Below are positions 22,654 to 34,132 of a DNA stretch of 64,000 bases, piece after piece. Source of the stretch: Vicia villosa (lineage: Eukaryota; Streptophyta; Magnoliopsida; Fabales; Fabaceae); the NCBI RefSeq assembly GCF_029867415.1, contig NW_026706252.1:62001-126000 (forward strand), written 5' to 3'. The notes under the pieces are model-generated. The model saw only the letters and a program-made list of their open reading frames with translations, made no database searches and had not been told where the DNA came from. Position numbers and translations under genes: made by a program. Position 1 is the stretch's first letter. Each line of letters opens with the position of its first letter.

Positions 22654-24950
22654 TTATTTTAAATTTTGAAATACTTCTTTGTAAACGACATTTAATGTGT
22701 TGTTTGTATCTTGACCCTCATCCGTAGCTATCAATAATTTCAAACCGATCCTTGAAGTAACTCTTGAAATGGCAACATATAATTGTCCATGTGAGAAAAC
22801 AGACTGTGGAAGATAAACTCCAACATGCTTCAAAGATTGTCCTTGACTTTTATTAATAGTCATTGCAAATGAAATGACCAAAGGGAATTGTCTCCGTTGA
22901 AATTTAAAAGGAATTCTTGGATCAGAAGGTATCAATGAGAACCTAGGTATATACACTTTATTACCAATATTTCTTCCCGATAGAATCCTTCTTTCAAGCA
23001 CATATTTTCCCATTTTTTTGATGATTAGTCGAGTTCCATTGCATAATCCAGAAGATTGATTTATATTTCTCAATAACATTACAGGTACTCCAACCTTGAG
23101 TTTCAACTCGTGATTTGAAAGGCCAAATGCACTAATATTGTTTAACAATTCAGGTGTGTGTACATCATTAGGCACATCTATATTTGGAGTCGCCGGGTAT
23201 GGAGTGTCAAAACTTAGATATGTTTGTAATTCAGTGGGAATCAATGATAACATGTAGTCATTAATGTTATCAACAATATCATTTTTTGGGGAAAGTATAG
23301 CTTTGTCTTGAAAAAAAGTTGGATCATTCATGTTATCCAAAAATGACGGATAAATGCTCTGAACAATAGATTAAATAGAATCAGTTGAACTTTTAATGAG
23401 TAAATCATCTGGAATTTCAAGTGTGATATAGTCATCACCTTGTTCTCAAATTGTTCCATCACCAATCCCTAACACCCAATCTGAAAACAATTTCCTTTGT
23501 CTAACATCAACATCAGGGCTCCCAATACGTAGCCTCATATTTGTATGCAATGTCAGGACTTCACAATAATTCCAAAGATATGAGGAGTTAATGATAGCAT
23601 GAACCATATCTTGTCTTGTTGCTTTAGGAATAACTGGTAGAATTTTTCTGAAGTCTCCTCCAAAAACAACAACCTTTCCCCCAAAAGGTATATTTAAATT
23701 TCCATTATTACAAAATCGAAGAACAACTCTGAATGTTCTATCAACAACTTCAAAACAATATTTATGGAGCACTGGTGCTTCATCCCATATAATGAGTTTT
23801 GTTTTTGCTATCAATTACGGTAAAGGGGTATTTTGATCAATACAACAAGTGGAATACTCATCAATGTCTAGCGGTATAGAGAATCTTGAATGGGTTGTTC
23901 TTCCTCCAGGAATAAGCAAAGCAACAATTCCACTCGATGCCACTGTTAACACAATATCTCCTTTAGATCTTAATGCTGCTGACATAGCCCTCCAAATGTA
24001 AGTTTTACCAGTACACCATACCCATATAGGAAAAAAATTCCTGGTTTATTTTCTTCAAGTTGTGCCATAATTTTGTCATATACTGTTCTCTGTTCAACAG
24101 TCATAGTTGACATCAATTAAGTATGTTCTATAGCCAAAAGTTGTGTATCATAATTCAACTCATCATAAATGAGTCTATTTTGGCTTTCAGATGTAAGAGA
24201 TGCATCTATTTGAGGCATTGTGGGAAAATCACTTAAACTCCTATTATTGCTCTGTAAAAAAGATTCGAGATCTTGTAATACTAAACTTTTTATGTCATCA
24301 TCTGATAATTCCAAATCTACCATAATAATTAAATAAGTTTAGCAACATAGAAAATATATAAATTTAGCTGATTAGATAAAAAAGTGTATATAAACCAATT
24401 TAGTCTTACATGTAAAAAATTAGAGTATATATTCTATTTAGTCTTACATGTAAAAAATTAGAGTATATATTCTATATACAATTACCTGGAAATTGAAGAA
24501 TGAGTCTTTGCCTATGCAAGATGTCATCACCTAAATACTGCCATGTTTTGTGCCAAACATCTTCTGGTCTGGATAGTTGTTTTGAAATTAAAAGGGTTAC
24601 AAATAATTTTCGCAAAAAAGTACCTGTACCCCAATTACTGGACTCTATAATGGCATCTATGTATTCTTTATCATCATGTAGTAAACCCATAGCAAAACAT
24701 GTGTCTTTAAATGTATCATATAACACGTTGTTTACTCTCTTGATTTCCTGGTAACTTCAAGGACCTTTGACATAATTAAGCAAAGTTCTCAAATAATATC
24801 TCTCACCCGATCCAGGTGGTGAAAAATGAACTCTACCAATTGTGAAACCTTTTTTACGGGGAGACCATTGTTTTTCAGAATCTCTCCAAACAAATTTCAA
24901 AGGAAATTGATTGTATGTAAGATTTCATCCTTCCTCGTATTTTTTATTTG
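22654..24950 (-). pseudogene. Helitron Pif1-like helicase region
   Basis: Minus-strand pieces at 24472-24726, 24117-24323, 23446-24110 and 22654-23340 together give an SF1/Pif1 helicase. Visible: Walker A (TGKTYIW, about 23995-24015), Walker B region (LIIWDEAPVLH), FGGDFRKILPV, and near the C terminus [16 protein letters not shown] followed by YVAISRVTS. The helicase would unwind DNA during rolling-circle transposition. Walker A is broken by a missing base just before the TGKT stretch (about 24010-24016). Further stops lie at about 23818 and 23445. Introns between some pieces are possible. The end of the last exon is at 22654. Confidence 0.85.
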
Positions 24951-24957
24951 CTTCCAT

Positions 24958-26305
24958 CTATGCCAAAAAATTTGTATTTTCTATATTTGGCTTATTGATA
25001 ACCTGGTTAATTGGAGCAACATCGTCGTAAACAATATATTGTTGATTTTCTAAATGAAAAGGTAGTCTCTGAACAGAAGGTTCTCTATAGTTAATATCAA
25101 AACTAAATATTCTCCAAGCTGCTTCACACGATGACAAATATCTACAGTCATAATACATTTTAATTTCATCAGAAATTTTTGAATCGTTGGTTCCATTGGC
25201 ACTATTATAGAAGCTAGCGGTAACACGATCATGCCCTTTGTTGACATACCTAAAAAGATACTTAATACATTGATACTGATTGCACCATTCAACATTTATA
25301 TGAGCATTGTATTTTAGTAGTAGATGTCTATTATATGGTACGACAAACCTGTTATCTGCAAAAGAGTCACCCTTTTTAATGAAATTACTATTATCTCTCC
25401 TTTTATATATCAGATATCCACTTGCATCAATAGTGGTGTTATCGAGAAACCTCTTTGGAAAATACTTTGTGCACTTTCCATTTTGCATGCAAGGAAATTT
25501 TTTATTTTGAGCACCGCATGGACCATGAATCATAAGTGAAGAGACTATTTTAAATAGTCCTATATCAGCTTCTTTATCAGGATTCTCAGCTGATAATATT
25601 TTATCGATATCATTGGGATTTACTCATTGAAATTCATGATGTAGAAATACCAAAATATGAGCATGTGGTAATCCACGTTTTTTAAGTTCAATTGTATATA
25701 GTACTGGACATGAAGATAAAATAAAATAGATAATTAATAAATTTAACAATTAATTGCATATAATTCAACGTTAAAATATAATTAGATAAATACATGCTTT
25801 GACTTTTCCGAATAATTGTCCTTTCTTTATATCCTTTGTCAAATGATCAAGTTTAATCTTGAATATTCTGCAAACTAAATCAGGTCTGTCTTTTGATTTT
25901 AGATTGTATTTAGACAAAAATGTAACTAATTCTGGCCATTTTTGATTGCATGTAAAAGTAATAAATAAATCAGGATATCCAGTCCATGCACAAATAGCCA
26001 TAGCATCTTGGTAGTTTTGAAGCATGTACCGAGTGCCTCCCACAAAACTTGACGATAACACAATTCATCTTCCTGTGGTTGAAGGATGAGTCTCTCTTCT
26101 AAGAATTTCCTCTGCGAGACCTTTATACATGTCGGCCCTCAATTCTTTTTGATGGTTTTGAACCCATTTTAATCTGAAAGACTCTATCATGTTATAACCA
26201 TCAACCAAAAACTGTTGAAATTAACGTTTAGCAAACAATAACGGTGCCATGGCATGATTAATAAAATCATCATCTAAATTAGTCGATGAACCTCCATAAC
26301 ATTAG
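24958..26305 (-). pseudogene. Helitron Rep (HUH/Y2) region
   Basis: The minus strand encodes the Helitron N-terminal and Rep endonuclease. Reading order: FVGGTRYMLQNYQDAMAI (about 26050), FITFTCNQKWPEL, the HUH motif GLPHAHIL (about 25665-25690), MIHGPCG, then YLFRY, the two-tyrosine Y-x-x-x-Y motif (about 25250). Rep nicks and joins DNA at Helitron ends. In-frame stops are at about 26220, 26066 and 25623. A probable intron or gap lies at 25700-25790. It continues to the helicase region, as in intact Helitron RepHel proteins. Confidence 0.85.
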
Positions 26306-26381
26306 TAATTATTATATTATTTTAAAAATCAAACCATGAACAACAATAACTAATAGGACATTAAATATTTAATTAAATTAC

Positions 26382-26461
26382 CTATTTGATTGAGTTTGAA
26401 ATGACTTTGTTGAGAGGCGCTAATTGTCTGTGGCATTATAGACTGATCATTAAGTTGATCT
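26382..26461 (-). pseudogene. Helitron RepHel exon 2, cut at its splice acceptor by the CACTA element
   Basis: The minus strand reads an open stretch (DQLNDQS, then SQQSHFKLNQI) ending at a donor GTAATT (26381-26376). Its start is the AGA target duplication shared with 33679-33681, where the preceding intron ends TATGCAG. Joining to exon 1 keeps one frame. The CACTA element thus entered within 1-2 bases of the intron/exon border. Confidence 0.6.
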
Positions 26462-26476
26462 CACTACTAGAAATAC
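26462..26476 (+). repeat. CACTA left terminal inverted repeat
   Basis: CACTACTAGAAATAC; inverted copy at 33664-33678. Confidence 0.93.
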
Positions 26477-26479
26477 AGG

Positions 26480-26790
26480 GATTACCTGCGGAAATTATTC
26501 CGCAGGTATACCTGCGGATTCTCCTGCCACTTTGTTAAATAAAATAAATTCTGCTGCGAATAAGAATTTTGCAGAAAATTCCGCAGGAATACCTGCGGAT
26601 TTTGCTGCGAAATATATATTTCGAGTAAAAACTCAAACTACTTTACCAAATCCGCAGGTAATTCCGCAGGAAACATTTCTGCGGATTTTGCTGCGGAAAT
26701 TGCTTTTACAAAAAACCAAACTACATTATATAGTCTGCAGGAAATTCCGCAGGAAACATTTCTGCGGATTTTGCTGCAGATTTTATTTTG
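26480..26790. repeat. CACTA left subterminal repeats
   Basis: CCTGCGG or its complement recurs about eight times. Next to the terminus, TACCTGCGGAA (26483-26493) and TTCCGCAGGTA (26498-26508) form an 11-bp inverted repeat. Such motifs are the binding sites of the CACTA-encoded TnpA-type protein (family knowledge). Confidence 0.8.
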
Positions 26791-26799
26791 TATTATGTT

Positions 26800-27810
26800 A
26801 TATTTTTTTTTTGTATGAATAAAATAATGTAAAATATTTTTCTCTTAATATAAATTGCTTTTTGGCCAAAAAAATTTAATAAATTTAAATATTTTCTAAA
26901 AATAATAATAATGTTCTAAATTTAATAAAATGTAGTTTTTAAATTTGTATTTTAATAAATGATATGAAAATTTTGAAAAATAAATTAAAGAAGGTTTAGA
27001 AAAACTGAAGACAAAAATTTGATAAAATTTCTAATAGGAATCGAACATACTATCTACCTTATATTGGATCAAATAATCTACCACTATGACAATACCTTAA
27101 ATTGTGATAAGTTTGTAATAAGAAATTATCATATATTTTAACGAGTGTCCGTTAGATTTTTCTATAAATTTTTCAGTGAATTTTCCATCAATTATTTAAA
27201 CTTTTAAATATTTTTGTAGAACTGCTTGCTGACAGGTTAATTATGTTTTTCATCAATAGAATTTTGCTTAAAAAGCTTCTCATTTGAAAATTCATTTGCA
27301 ATTTTTTTAAATAAATTAAAATATTTTCAATATACAAAGCTTCTCATTTGAAAATTCATCTACAATTTTTTTAAATAAATTTAAAATTATTTCTAAAATT
27401 TAAATTTAATCTCATTTATCAAGTATACATTTTGTGTTATAGAAAATTTTGAAACATAAAATTAAAAATAACTATAAAAAATAGAAAAATAAAATCTGTT
27501 GATAATTAAACAAATTTGAAAAATAATAATAAAAAAGCTATAAATAAATTGAAAAATTAAATATGTTAAAAATGAAATAGTGGAATCAAACCCATAATCT
27601 ACCTGTATTGAACCAAAGATTCTACCACTAAGACAATATTTTTAAAATGTAGTCTCTTAATTTAAATTAAAATTAAAACAAAAAATAAAATAAAATTAAG
27701 GAAAGGAAGGAAAGTCAGCGACAGTGGAAGAGAAACAAACAAAAGCGCTTTTTCCAAAAGCTCCAACGGAGCGCTTATTTTCTAAAAGCTATTTTTTTTC
27801 CTCTCATCTT
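26800..27810. other. AT-rich CACTA interior with two tRNA-like sequences
   Basis: No gene. On the minus strand, tRNA-like stretches at about 27038-27105 and 27583-27645 have box A-like TAGTGGTAGA and box B-like GGNTTGATTCC/TGTTCGATTCC. They are similar to each other and probably derive from a tRNA or SINE head. Confidence 0.45.
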
Positions 27811-27946
27811 CCTCACACGTGATAACAACAATACGCTCAAAGTCTTCATCTATCTTTTCAGATAAAGAGCTTCACAGTTATGTTTGGTGTTCGCGAAGTT
27901 TTTCTGTTCAGAATCGGAGTTGCTACTCAATTCTGTTTTGGTTCGA

Positions 27947-27998
27947 GTTTGGAGGTTTCAACGCAGTGCAGAGTTTGGAGGTTTCGACGCAGTGCAGA
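27947..27998 (+). repeat. 26-bp direct duplication
   Basis: Two adjacent copies of a 26-bp unit beginning GTTTGGAGGTTTC, differing at one base. It lies at the start of the gene-fragment part of the CACTA element. Confidence 0.8.
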
Positions 27999-28424
27999 GT
28001 TTGGCTTCGAGCAGAGCTTTCGCTACAGGTTTGTTTCGATTTCAAATCGAGTTTTGTTTCAGTTTAGAATTTGATTTACGTATTATGTTCAAAATTGGTT
28101 GCGTTTTGAAATTTTTGCATTTTTACTGTTTCGACTCAATTAAGGGTTCTGCTACAGTTTGAGTTTGATTCACAAGATGTTCGATGAAATGTCTCAACCA
28201 GATTCTCTCTTCTTTTTGCTTCAGTTTTGATTTTCTTATGTTATGATGTTGTGTTGTTGATGATTTATGTTCAAATTGTAGCTTGTGAATTGGTTATGAT
28301 GTTGTCGTTATTGCCGTCTTGCAACTTGCATTTTCAAATAATCGCACTTATTTATAGTTCTCATTTTTTGATGTATTGAATTGAATACATTTATTCACTT
28401 GATTCAGTTATTTCTACATTTCAG

Positions 28425-28480
28425 CATGATACCAAATACTACTACAGAATTGGAAGTGAGGATTCTTCTCGAGAATTTTG
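28425..28480 (+). pseudogene. Captured exon, purple acid phosphatase-like
   Basis: A 56-bp stretch between a splice acceptor (TTTCAG, ending 28424) and a donor (GTACGT, from 28481) encodes HDTKYYYRIGSEDSSREF. This is the pattern just before the metallophosphatase domain of plant purple acid phosphatases. It is too short to act. Identification is from memory of the family. Confidence 0.5.
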
Positions 28481-28560
28481 GTACGTTGTCTGTCTTCCCA
28501 CCAATATTTTAATATGATAGTAATACTAATAATATATTTACTTGCTTGTTTATGAACCAG

Positions 28561-28749
28561 GGCAATGAAACAATCAGCTTCAGCTTTATGGATTGTACAA
28601 AGTTGCCACCGAAGGAGTGTGTTATGGACTTACCAAATTCCTGAGAGAAAGTTTCTTATTATTTCCCAAATCCACATTCACAAAGCCTGCAAATGACGAC
28701 TTGTACAATTCTCGGTTCAACGAGGAACTGTATAGAAGTATTCACTAGT
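28561..28749 (+). pseudogene. Captured exon-like fragment, possibly acyl-CoA-binding domain
   Basis: After an acceptor (ACCAG ending at about 28560) one frame reads QLQLYGLYKVATEG, the helix-2 signature of acyl-CoA-binding proteins. It then runs on as sequence I do not recognise up to a TAG at 28747-28749. The first 14 residues are the only support. Confidence 0.35.
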
Positions 28750-29496
28750 TCTTGAAATCTGTTACTCTCAGCATAATCGTCAAATGCAGATGGAGCAATA
28801 GATTAAGTAGAATTATGCAGGTTAGAACTATACCTTTCAATCCGTGTTAATTGTAGTTTGTTTTAATTCTGCTACGCAACCGTGCTATGGAACTGCTATA
28901 GTTGCAATTTCATAATATTTTGTTCAAAATAGTGTATAGCAGAAACAATGGCATTTTGTTTAAATTCTGCTAAGCAATAACTCCGTAGCACCGCAATTTA
29001 ACAATATTGCATAGTCATTAAGTGAAAACTGCAGACGGAACAATTGATTAGGTGGAATTCTGCGGGTGAGAACTGAACTCTTCAATAGTACCTATATTGG
29101 TTAGATTTAATTCAATGGTTAATAATTTCTCTCTTCGGCACGATCCTTTTATCAGGCACTTTCAGCTACCATAAATTGATGCAAATATTAACCCTGACTT
29201 TCATATGTGATGGGTTATTCTATTACTTTCAAGTGTAATCACTCCCGTTTCTGAGAATGTAGTTTTGGACCAAGATAATTTCTGGCCAACATTTATGATC
29301 CATTCCTCTGTTATCTTTTAGCTACTGCCAGGAAAAACCTTTCATCAAAAAATTATTTGCTTTCGCTTTCGCTTTCAATTATATCATTCACTTAATGACT
29401 AAAATCCTTGCTTAATACTTGGTTCTGTTTTTCTTTTGTTTTGAATTCACTGCCTGGTTGGCAGAAGTAAAGCTGATAATTGTTTTGATATTGTAG

Positions 29497-30043
29497 ACAT
29501 GGAAATAGTTGTAGGTTCTATCATAATGGACAAGCTGTTTCTGAGCTGTACGGAAACAGCATTGCTGCTAACAATGACAGACAAGTGATTTCGCTTGGAT
29601 CACTGGCGAAACTAGAGTCGGAAATCGTTGAACTTTTGAAACAAAGAGGAGGTGTTATTTAAATTGCTTCACTTCCAATGGCATACTATGATAAGTACAA
29701 AAAGGCCTTACAGGAAGAAGGTTACCTAGCTGAGAGCCAGCGACATGGTAAGTCAGGCTGCAATTTGACGAGGCTGCTGATTCTGTTGAGAAACAGCATT
29801 CGGCTAATTGACCGGTATAGAATTTGAAATAGAATTTTCAATGGTGTGTTCTTTAAGTAATAAATTGGTTGAGTTTTTCTTACTTTATAGGCCTCGTGGG
29901 CAGCATGCGGTGGTTTTGGCCGAAGATGCGGCAAAATTCATGGGAAAGGCGGACTGTCAAAATATTAGTGCATCACAGCAAATTTACTTGACATTTCCAG
30001 CTGATAGCACTTTCTCTGAAGATAATGTATCAAACTACTTTAG
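29497..30043 (+). pseudogene. Captured fragment of a CCCH zinc-finger/RRM protein gene
   Basis: Two exons with their intron are kept. Exon 29497-29814 follows TTGTAG and ends before GTATAG; it reads HGNSCRFYHNGQAVSELYGN, then LGSLAKLESEIVELLKQRG, then PMAYYDKYKKALQEEGYL. Exon 29891-30043 follows TTATAG and ends before GTACAT; it reads [17 protein letters not shown], then [20 protein letters not shown], the start of an RRM. This order fits the plant CCCH-plus-RRM RNA-binding family. An in-frame stop near 29659 and loss of the rest of the RRM make it nonfunctional. Confidence 0.75.
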
Positions 30044-31134
30044 GTACATTGTTATATAACTCTTATCGTGTCTATTATCGATTTTGTGTTAGAAAATTCT
30101 ATCTATTTTAACGTTTTTGTTTAACTATGTATATAACTACTTTAGGTACGTTTTTGTTCAAGAATCCGAAAAAAGGAAGACGGCAATTCTGAAAAGCGAA
30201 GCAAACCGAAAGCTCGTTCCGCCGCTACGCAACCGACGCGGACAACAACAACCACATCGTTGTCAACGCCCACCACCGACCGAGAGCCACCACTCAACCG
30301 CAACAGCACCGGCCAGCCTCACAACGCTATTACCAATCCAAGCTACCGTGACGCAGTTGCCGATGCCCCCACTTCCGTTCGGTATGCATCCTTTTTCTAA
30401 TGGTTGTTTGATATTAAAAAGTATGAATCTTGTTTATAAGGCTGTAGTTTCAATGAAAATCAATAAAAAGTATGGTGAGTTTCTTTTTCTTAGTTTAGAT
30501 CTTTTGTTTTAATTCATCTCTGTTGGATAAGTAGATGTAGATTCCCTTAAGCCTGTTTGGATAAACATCTCAATTAAACGCTTAGAATAATCCTTTATCA
30601 TATACTGGTAAATGTTTGTGCATAAGCTAGTTTTATAATAGAATATAAAATAAAGCCAAATTGTTTTCATTTAAGTTGTAAGCTGTTTTTCGGAAGTTAT
30701 CCTTAATAGTTTTTGAAAGTAAGCTAAAAACAGTTTATGCACATATGCATAAGCTGTCCCGATAAACCTTAAAACTGTCTTTAATCAACTTAAGTTTGAG
30801 ATGCATTTTATGTGTAATAGTGAGACTACTGAATTTGTATGTTTTATTTCTTTGGAAGTTTAGTCCAATTGGATATTTAAAACTGTTACTTCCAGGCTGA
30901 AATACAAACAGAGAGACAGAGAATACTTCTGTTAGATACGTCGAAAGCGCCAGTTGAGACTATACGCTTATCTGTTACTATTAGTTTATGAAATTTATAG
31001 AAAATGTTATTCACCGGTTGGACACCTAATCTGTGACTACTCCTGCCTCAGACGATTCCACCTATTTTTATTTTCTTTGTGAACATTCAAAATTCATATT
31101 TTTCTAGAGTTATCTTATTTTCTTCTGGCTGCAG
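30044..31134. other. CACTA interior, no recognised gene
   Basis: A short duplicate of the preceding exon end (AACTACTTTAGGTAC) is at about 30135. A GC-richer stretch (30170-30400) is open in one plus frame and Pro/His/Thr-rich; I cannot assign it. The rest is AT-rich and intron-like. Confidence 0.4.
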
Positions 31135-31600
31135 GTTCCAAATTCATTAATTTCCCTTGTGACAGTGATATTGAGAAAAGGTAAGGATGATATAACTCAG
31201 TTGTATGCATTGAGAACAGTTGAGAATATTTGCAGCCAAGGAGGGGTCTGGGTGGGACGTTTCACCAGTCAAGATGTTATTAATAATCTCTGCTATATCT
31301 ATAGAGCGGCAGGGAAACAAGAAAGCATGAGGCTTACTGCAGGATCATGTTTAGTACGCTTAGTTCGCTTTAATCTTTCCAGCATTCAATCTGTTATAGA
31401 GAAACTCTCATTCAAGGATCTAGCTTCTGCTCTTGTCAAAGGCAGTCCACGAGAGCAGCAAATTAGCTTAAATCTTCTTAACTTAGCAATGCTTGGAAGT
31501 CATATGCTCACAAATGTTGGAAGATACCTTATACAACTTTCAGAGGATAAGAATCTGATCCCAAGTCTTCTGTCCCTTGTTGAGCAGGGTAGTGTAGTGC
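31135..31600 (+). pseudogene. RUK: Captured exon of a RUNKEL-type protein kinase gene (ARM-repeat part)
   Basis: The fragment starts after CTGCAG (31129-31134). It encodes about 155 residues of helical repeats: VILRKGKDDITQLYALRTVE, ENICSQGGVWVGRFTSQDV, YRAAGKQESMRLTAGSC, SALVKGSPREQQISLN, LVEQGS. This matches the C-terminal HEAT/ARM region of RUNKEL, a microtubule-associated kinase-like protein needed for phragmoplast organisation (family knowledge). The kinase domain is absent. Similarity breaks off after LVEQGSVVL near 31600, and the frame runs into unrelated sequence to a stop at 31654. The exon itself is open, which suggests recent capture. Confidence 0.75.
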
Positions 31601-31684
31601 TATGTTTAAAATTAAGGAATGCGAAGCAGAATCAAAGGATTCTGATTTTTAGATAAAATTAGAATAAGAAATTTTGATAGATGA

Positions 31685-31913
31685 TTCCTAACTTCTGCTA
31701 GTTAGTCAAGCGATCAGTTAGTTACATTTACTAACACCCTGTAGGCAAAGACAAATTTGTTGATTATAGGGTGAGGTAATTGGATCTGTGACAAATATTG
31801 AGCGGAAAAGGATGATAAGGATTTAGTGAATGCCAACGGGAATCGTAGGATGATTCATAACTTCTGCTAGTTAGTAAAGCGGTTAGTTAGTTACATTTAC
31901 TAACACCCTGTTA
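31685..31913 (+). repeat. Direct repeat of about 58 bp, 171 bp apart
   Basis: Sequence beginning AACTTCTGCTAGTTAGT and ending TTTACTAACACCCTGT occurs at about 31689-31742 and 31860-31913 with a few differences. Confidence 0.7.
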
Positions 31914-32525
31914 CAACATTGCTATGTGTAGTTAAGTTTGTATCCATGTTCCTTTGCTGCCTTTTATATAGGATATAAAATAGACTTTTGTAAAAGAAAT
32001 CATTCTGCTAATTAGTTCTTTTACAAATCTCAATATGAAAACCAGGAGCCAAGTTTGTGTCAATGTATTTGTGCTCATAGGTTTAAATGGAAACCAGGAG
32101 CAACTCATCTGAATATATTGGTAATAGGTTATGAACCACTGCTTTTTTGGTTAGATATTCTGGAATGGGAGAAACTGATGCAATTGAAAAGGGGGAAAAG
32201 AAAAGAACGTGAATTGCTTAATTTCTTAAGGAGTGGCAATAACCTTGCATGATTAAATAATTTTGGTGACTCTTGATAATGGAAATTACACAATCTTCTT
32301 ATTCCAGCACTTCAATGAAACTAAATTGTGTTTATTGGAATACAGGGACACCTTTTCTTCCCCTCCATGTACTTTAGTGCAACCATCAATGCAAGTTGTT
32401 TCCGGAGATGCTTTTGATGTGCCAGAATTTGGTATTAAGTTATTAACGCACTTAAGCAACTATTATGTATTTTTTACCAGATGTATTATTTGTTAATTAT
32501 TTTTTTCTATCCTTTCTTTTGACAG

Positions 32526-33290
32526 CTAAAAGCTTTTGCCCTCCGATATATCCTCTTGGAGAACAACAATGATAATTGACCGGAGGTAGCCCTCTAATAT
32601 GCTTCCACGCTCTCCAGATCATACCTTTCCCACTTCCACCATCCTTTGCTTCTCAAACTGTTATTCACTGTCAGCCACTTATGGTATGTGCAGGTTTTTA
32701 CAATAAATGATCTGTTACGGACTTACAGTGCACCATTTTTATATATTTTTGACAGTAATATTATTTGAAGTTTTTTCTTCTTCTTCCAGATTCATCTCCA
32801 AGAAGAATCATGCCTGAGGATATCCTCTTTTCTAGCTGGTGGTATTGTTGTCAGTTCTGGTGACATTTTACCAGACTTCTCAGTGAAATCTTTTATTTTT
32901 ACTCTCAAAGGACTGGATCTTACAGTTCCTTTTGACAAGACCAAATTGGATATTTCTCGAACTGACATGGACGATACAGTCCATAACTCCTTTACAGGAG
33001 CAAGGCATCATATTGAAAGCCTTGTATTTTTAGATTCAGCTTCATTGAAACTAAGAATGCTGAACCTTGAGAAGGATCCTGCTTGCTTCTGTCTTTGGGA
33101 AGGTCAACCAATTGATGCTACCCAGAAGAAGTGGACTGTCTCAGCATCCCAGCTTACTTTGTCTCTAGAAGCATGCATAGGTACAACTGGACATCAGACC
33201 TCAGGATTATGGAGATGTGTTGATCTGACAGAAGCTTGCATTGAGGTAGCCATGGCAACAGTTGATGGAAGCCCGTTGTCTCTAATAGAA
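32526..33290 (+). pseudogene. Captured fragment of a VPS13-like lipid-transfer protein gene
   Basis: Two exons flank an intron (donor GTATGT at 32684, acceptor TTCCAG ending 32789). The second reads IHLQEESCLRISSFLAGG, DILPDFSVKSFIFTLKG, LEKDPACFCLWEGQPIDA, SGLWRCVDLTEACIEVAMAT. This is the wording of the large plant VPS13-related proteins (with a PH or C2-type region), which bridge membranes and move lipids (family knowledge). The first exon has stops near 32570-32580. A probable additional exon is at about 32345-32430 (MQVVSGDAFDVPEF). The fragment ends after DGSPLSL near 33290. Confidence 0.65.
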
Positions 33291-33449
33291 GTTTGTCTTT
33301 GCCTACATGTTAATTTCTGGCACATGATTTGTCTTTTGGAGAAAACCACTATTGCATAACTTTGGTGATTATACATATTGTTTAGTATTTAGTAGAAGCA
33401 ATACATATCTAGAGACTGTATAAATTATTTTTTTTTTAATTTTTTAAAT

Positions 33450-33663
33450 AATTTACCTGCGGATTTACCTGTGGAAACTTCCTGCGGATTTACCTGCAGA
33501 AATTTCCTGCGGATTTACCTGCGGAATTAACTGCGGAACTTCCTGCGGAACTTCCTGCGAAAATATTACCCACGAAGGTTTTAGCTGGGGACAAAAACCG
33601 CAGGAAAATCCGCAGGTAAAGTGTTTCCTGCGGAATTATAGCTAAAATCCGCAGGAAATTCTA
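33450..33663. repeat. CACTA right subterminal repeats
   Basis: About nine copies of CCTGCGG/CCGCAGG or one-base variants, mirroring the left end. Confidence 0.8.
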
Positions 33664-33678
33664 GTATTTCTAGTAGTG
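33664..33678 (-). repeat. CACTA right terminal inverted repeat
   Basis: Reverse complement of the left 15-bp terminus; TCT target duplication follows at 33679-33681. Confidence 0.93.
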
Positions 33679-33791
33679 TCTGCATACAAAAATTATTTAG
33701 GTCCCATATAATAATTTAGTTATTAAAAAAATTATTTATCAATTAAATTACAGGCAATTAATTAATTAAGTGCATTAATTGTAACATTTAC

Positions 33792-33936
33792 CTTGTATCG
33801 ATACAATGGGTGAATCATGTAAAAAAATACTATGGTGATTAACATATGCTTTTGAGAGTTTATTTTTCCTTATGATATATTTCCTGGCACCTAATTTTGA
33901 TGTAGCTGCTCTTGAGTTATTGGTGGAAGCGGACAT
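33792..33936 (-). pseudogene. Helitron RepHel exon 1
   Basis: An ATG at 33934-33936 opens 48 codons (MSASTNNSRAATSKLGARKY, then HDSPIVSIQ) ending at a donor GTAAAT (33791-33786). Joined through an intron to the stretch at 26382-26461 it stays in frame. It is rich in Ser, Asn and Lys, as in the N-terminal tails of plant Helitron RepHel proteins. The exon itself is intact. Confidence 0.6.
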
Positions 33937-34132
33937 TTGAATGTAAATTATGTTACCTACAAAAGGTTTAAATTAGTTAAAATAAAAATATAACAATAAT
34001 TAAATCATAAAGAATATAAAATGAATAAATTACCTGGTTTTCTGTTTAAACAGCAAGTTGAATTCGTAAGATGTGTATGTAGCCGATATGGAAATGATAC
34101 TTTGAAAGTATTTTCCGTGTCTATATATAATA

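Larger units (their letters stand above)
26462..33678 (+). mobile_element. CACTA (En/Spm) transposon carrying host gene fragments
   Basis: The ends are inverted 15-bp repeats CACTACTAGAAATAC (26462-26476 and, reversed, 33664-33678), flanked by the 3-bp duplication TCT (26459-26461, 33679-33681). Subterminal regions are rich in CCTGCGG/CCGCAGG. At 7217 bp it holds no transposase I can see. It does hold pieces of at least three plant genes with intron borders, all on the plus strand. It is therefore a non-autonomous Pack-CACTA type element. Confidence 0.92.

Noticed and set aside
31135..31656. Functional RUNKEL or other host gene
   Set aside because: Only one exon-sized fragment without kinase domain, inside a CACTA element and ending in unrelated sequence.
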